Below are positions 6,199 to 7,351 of a stretch of 7,351 bases of DNA, piece after piece (position 1 is the first letter of the stretch; each line of letters begins with the position of its first letter). The stretch is from positions 1 through 7,351 of the forward strand of contig JAJRRX010000253.1 in assembly GCA_024279075.1 (NCBI GenBank). Direction: 5' to 3'. The DNA is from Alphaproteobacteria bacterium. GTDB lineage: Bacteria > Pseudomonadota > Alphaproteobacteria > Rhodobacterales > Rhodobacteraceae. The notes below the pieces were generated by a model, which did not search any database, was not told the origin of the DNA, and was given only the letters and a program-made list of their open reading frames with translations. Made by a program: the position numbers and the translations under genes.

Positions 6199-7351
6199 TT
6201 ACTGTATCCGCCCCGCCAATGTGGCCAAGGTTTCGGCGTGGCTTTTGCGGCTGATATGGTAGCGGCTGACCGCCCATAGAATTACCGGCGTGGCGATGAC
6301 CAAGAGCCAGCTCGGGGCCATGGCCAGCTGCCATGCGGTGTCGGGGCTTTGAGTGGTGGCGGTGCTGTCAAACCCGATGACATCCAGCAGCACACCGCCG
6401 ATCAGCACGCTAATGGAGATGCCGAACTTGTAGGCGAAGGTATAAAGCCCGAAATAAAGCCCCTCTTGCCGCTGGTCGGTGGTGAGCTGGCCTTGGTCTG
6501 CGGCGTCAGCCACCATTGAAAACGGGATGCTCATAAAGGCGCCGTTGCCAATGCCCGCAATGGCGCTGAACATGGCCAGCGTCATGACCGTAGAGGGCGC
6601 GCCGATGGGGAAAATCCCGAGCCATACATGCGCCCACGGCATGCCGGTAAAGCCGATCAGGCCAAAAACCATGCCGATGATCAGCACGGTGCGCTTTTCG
6701 TATTTGCGGCACAGCAGCACCCATAACGGCTGCGAAAGCACCGACATGCCCAAGAGCGAAATGCCCAGAATGCCCATTTGCGGGCCGGTTAGAAGATAGG
6801 TGAAGGTGTTGACATGAACGCCGATGCTAACGGTGACCTGAAAAGAGACCTCGATCACGAAAATCACAAGCACAATGGCAAAAAAGCTTTTATTGGCCAG
6901 CGCGGTTTTCACCTGTTTCCAGACACTTGGGGTGTCTTTCGGGGCGCTGTCATTATGGTCTTTCGGGATCATGAAATAGGCCAGAACGGCGATCACCACG
7001 GTAATCACCGCCACCGCAATACCGATTTTGGGATAGGCGGCGGGGTTAAGCTGGCCGCGCGGAAACTCCGGCGTGGAGCGGAAAAACAGAATTTGCGTGC
7101 CAACCAGCGCTAAAATCATGCCGATCACGTGAAAGGCGGCGCGCCAGCCTTGCAGCGAGGCGCGGGTGTTGTAATCACGGCTGAGAGAGCCGCCGAGCGC
7201 ATAATAGGGCGCGCCGTAAAAGGTGTTCATGGTTTTGGTAAACAAGACCGCGCCGAGCAGCAATATCACCTTCATGGTATTTCCGGTTTCGGGCGAAATG
7301 GACCACAGCCACCAGCTGCCAAGCGCCGTGCCCACGCCCCCGAGCAGCAAA
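6199..7351 (-). CDS. GPH-family (MelB-type) sugar:cation symporter, N terminus outside window
   Basis: A C-terminal part of about 384 codons of an MFS transporter; the frame is open through the right edge, so the true start lies outside. At least ten hydrophobic segments can be seen, at about visible residues 2-18, 27-51, 73-90, 109-128, 155-178, 192-213, 221-238, 253-280, 302-325 and 343-361. APYYALGGSLSRDYNTRASLQGWR (with visible residues 47-70 spanning it) matches the PYxALGxELxxDYxxR loop of the glycoside-pentoside-hexuronide:cation symporter family. SMVADAADQGQLTTDQRQEG followed by YTFAYKFG (visible Lys308, which seems to correspond to the conserved lysine of MelB) is the second family signature. 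It should lie in the inner membrane and bring in a sugar or glycoside with H+ or Na+. The cation-binding helix II is missing from the window. Substrate is unknown: the nearby xyl genes hint at a pentose or pentoside, but its closer operon partner is an M19 hydrolase. Confidence 0.9.
   Translation of the reverse strand, partial: LLLGGVGTALGSWWLWSISPETGNTMKVILLLGAVLFTKTMNTFYGAPYYALGGSLSRDYNTRASLQGWRAAFHVIGMILALVGTQILFFRSTPEFPRGQLNPAAYPKIGIAVAVITVVIAVLAYFMIPKDHNDSAPKDTPSVWKQVKTALANKSFFAIVLVIFVIEVSFQVTVSIGVHVNTFTYLLTGPQMGILGISLLGMSVLSQPLWVLLCRKYEKRTVLIIGMVFGLIGFTGMPWAHVWLGIFPIGAPSTVMTLAMFSAIAGIGNGAFMSIPFSMVADAADQGQLTTDQRQEGLYFGLYTFAYKFGISISVLIGGVLLDVIGFDSTATTQSPDTAWQLAMAPSWLLVIATPVILWAVSRYHISRKSHAETLATLAGRIQ

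Noticed and set aside
7348..7350. TTG at the right edge as the start of the symporter
   Set aside because: It falls inside a membrane helix region of an MFS protein that still lacks its first helices; the frame is simply cut by the window edge.

Overview
The window is GC-rich, densely packed DNA in which every supported gene lies on the minus strand, so transcription runs from high to low coordinates. The codon bias (strong third-position G/C, many GGG and GCC/GGC codons), the short gaps and the style of the proteins suggest an alphaproteobacterium, most likely a Rhodobacterales (roseobacter-like) species. That assignment is inference, because there is no rRNA or other phylogenetic marker here. 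No mobile element, CRISPR array, RNA gene or clear terminator was seen.

In order of transcription, the right-hand half (7351 down to 3993) holds three genes. The first is a GPH (MelB-type) sugar:cation symporter that has lost its N terminus at the window edge. It is followed 14 bp later by a peptidase family M19 (membrane dipeptidase-like) metallohydrolase. After a 62 bp gap with its own Shine-Dalgarno sequence and a weak promoter candidate comes an extended-SDR NAD(P)-dependent epimerase/dehydratase. Their common substrate cannot be read from the sequence.

The left-hand half (3996 down to 1) is a xylose catabolic operon. A short intergenic region carries a good sigma70-type promoter (perfect TTGACA, 17 bp spacer, AATAGT) followed immediately by a perfect 10+1+10 bp palindrome covering the predicted transcription start, a strong candidate for the xylose repressor operator. 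Then come xylB (xylulokinase), xylA (xylose isomerase) and an aldose 1-epimerase of the GalM type, joined by stop/start overlaps of 4 and 8 bp. The last gene visible overlaps the aldose epimerase stop by one base and encodes the N terminus of a secreted di-haem cytochrome c peroxidase/MauG-like protein, cut off by the window start.

Together, the mutarotase equilibrates anomers of xylose, XylA isomerises D-xylose to D-xylulose, and XylB phosphorylates it to xylulose 5-phosphate for the pentose phosphate pathway. The symporter could supply a pentose or pentoside, but this is not proven. The xyl enzymes are conventional. The points worth a second look are the operator/promoter arrangement, the periplasmic haem protein coupled to the end of the xyl operon, and the HxH (not HxD) metal motif of the M19 enzyme.
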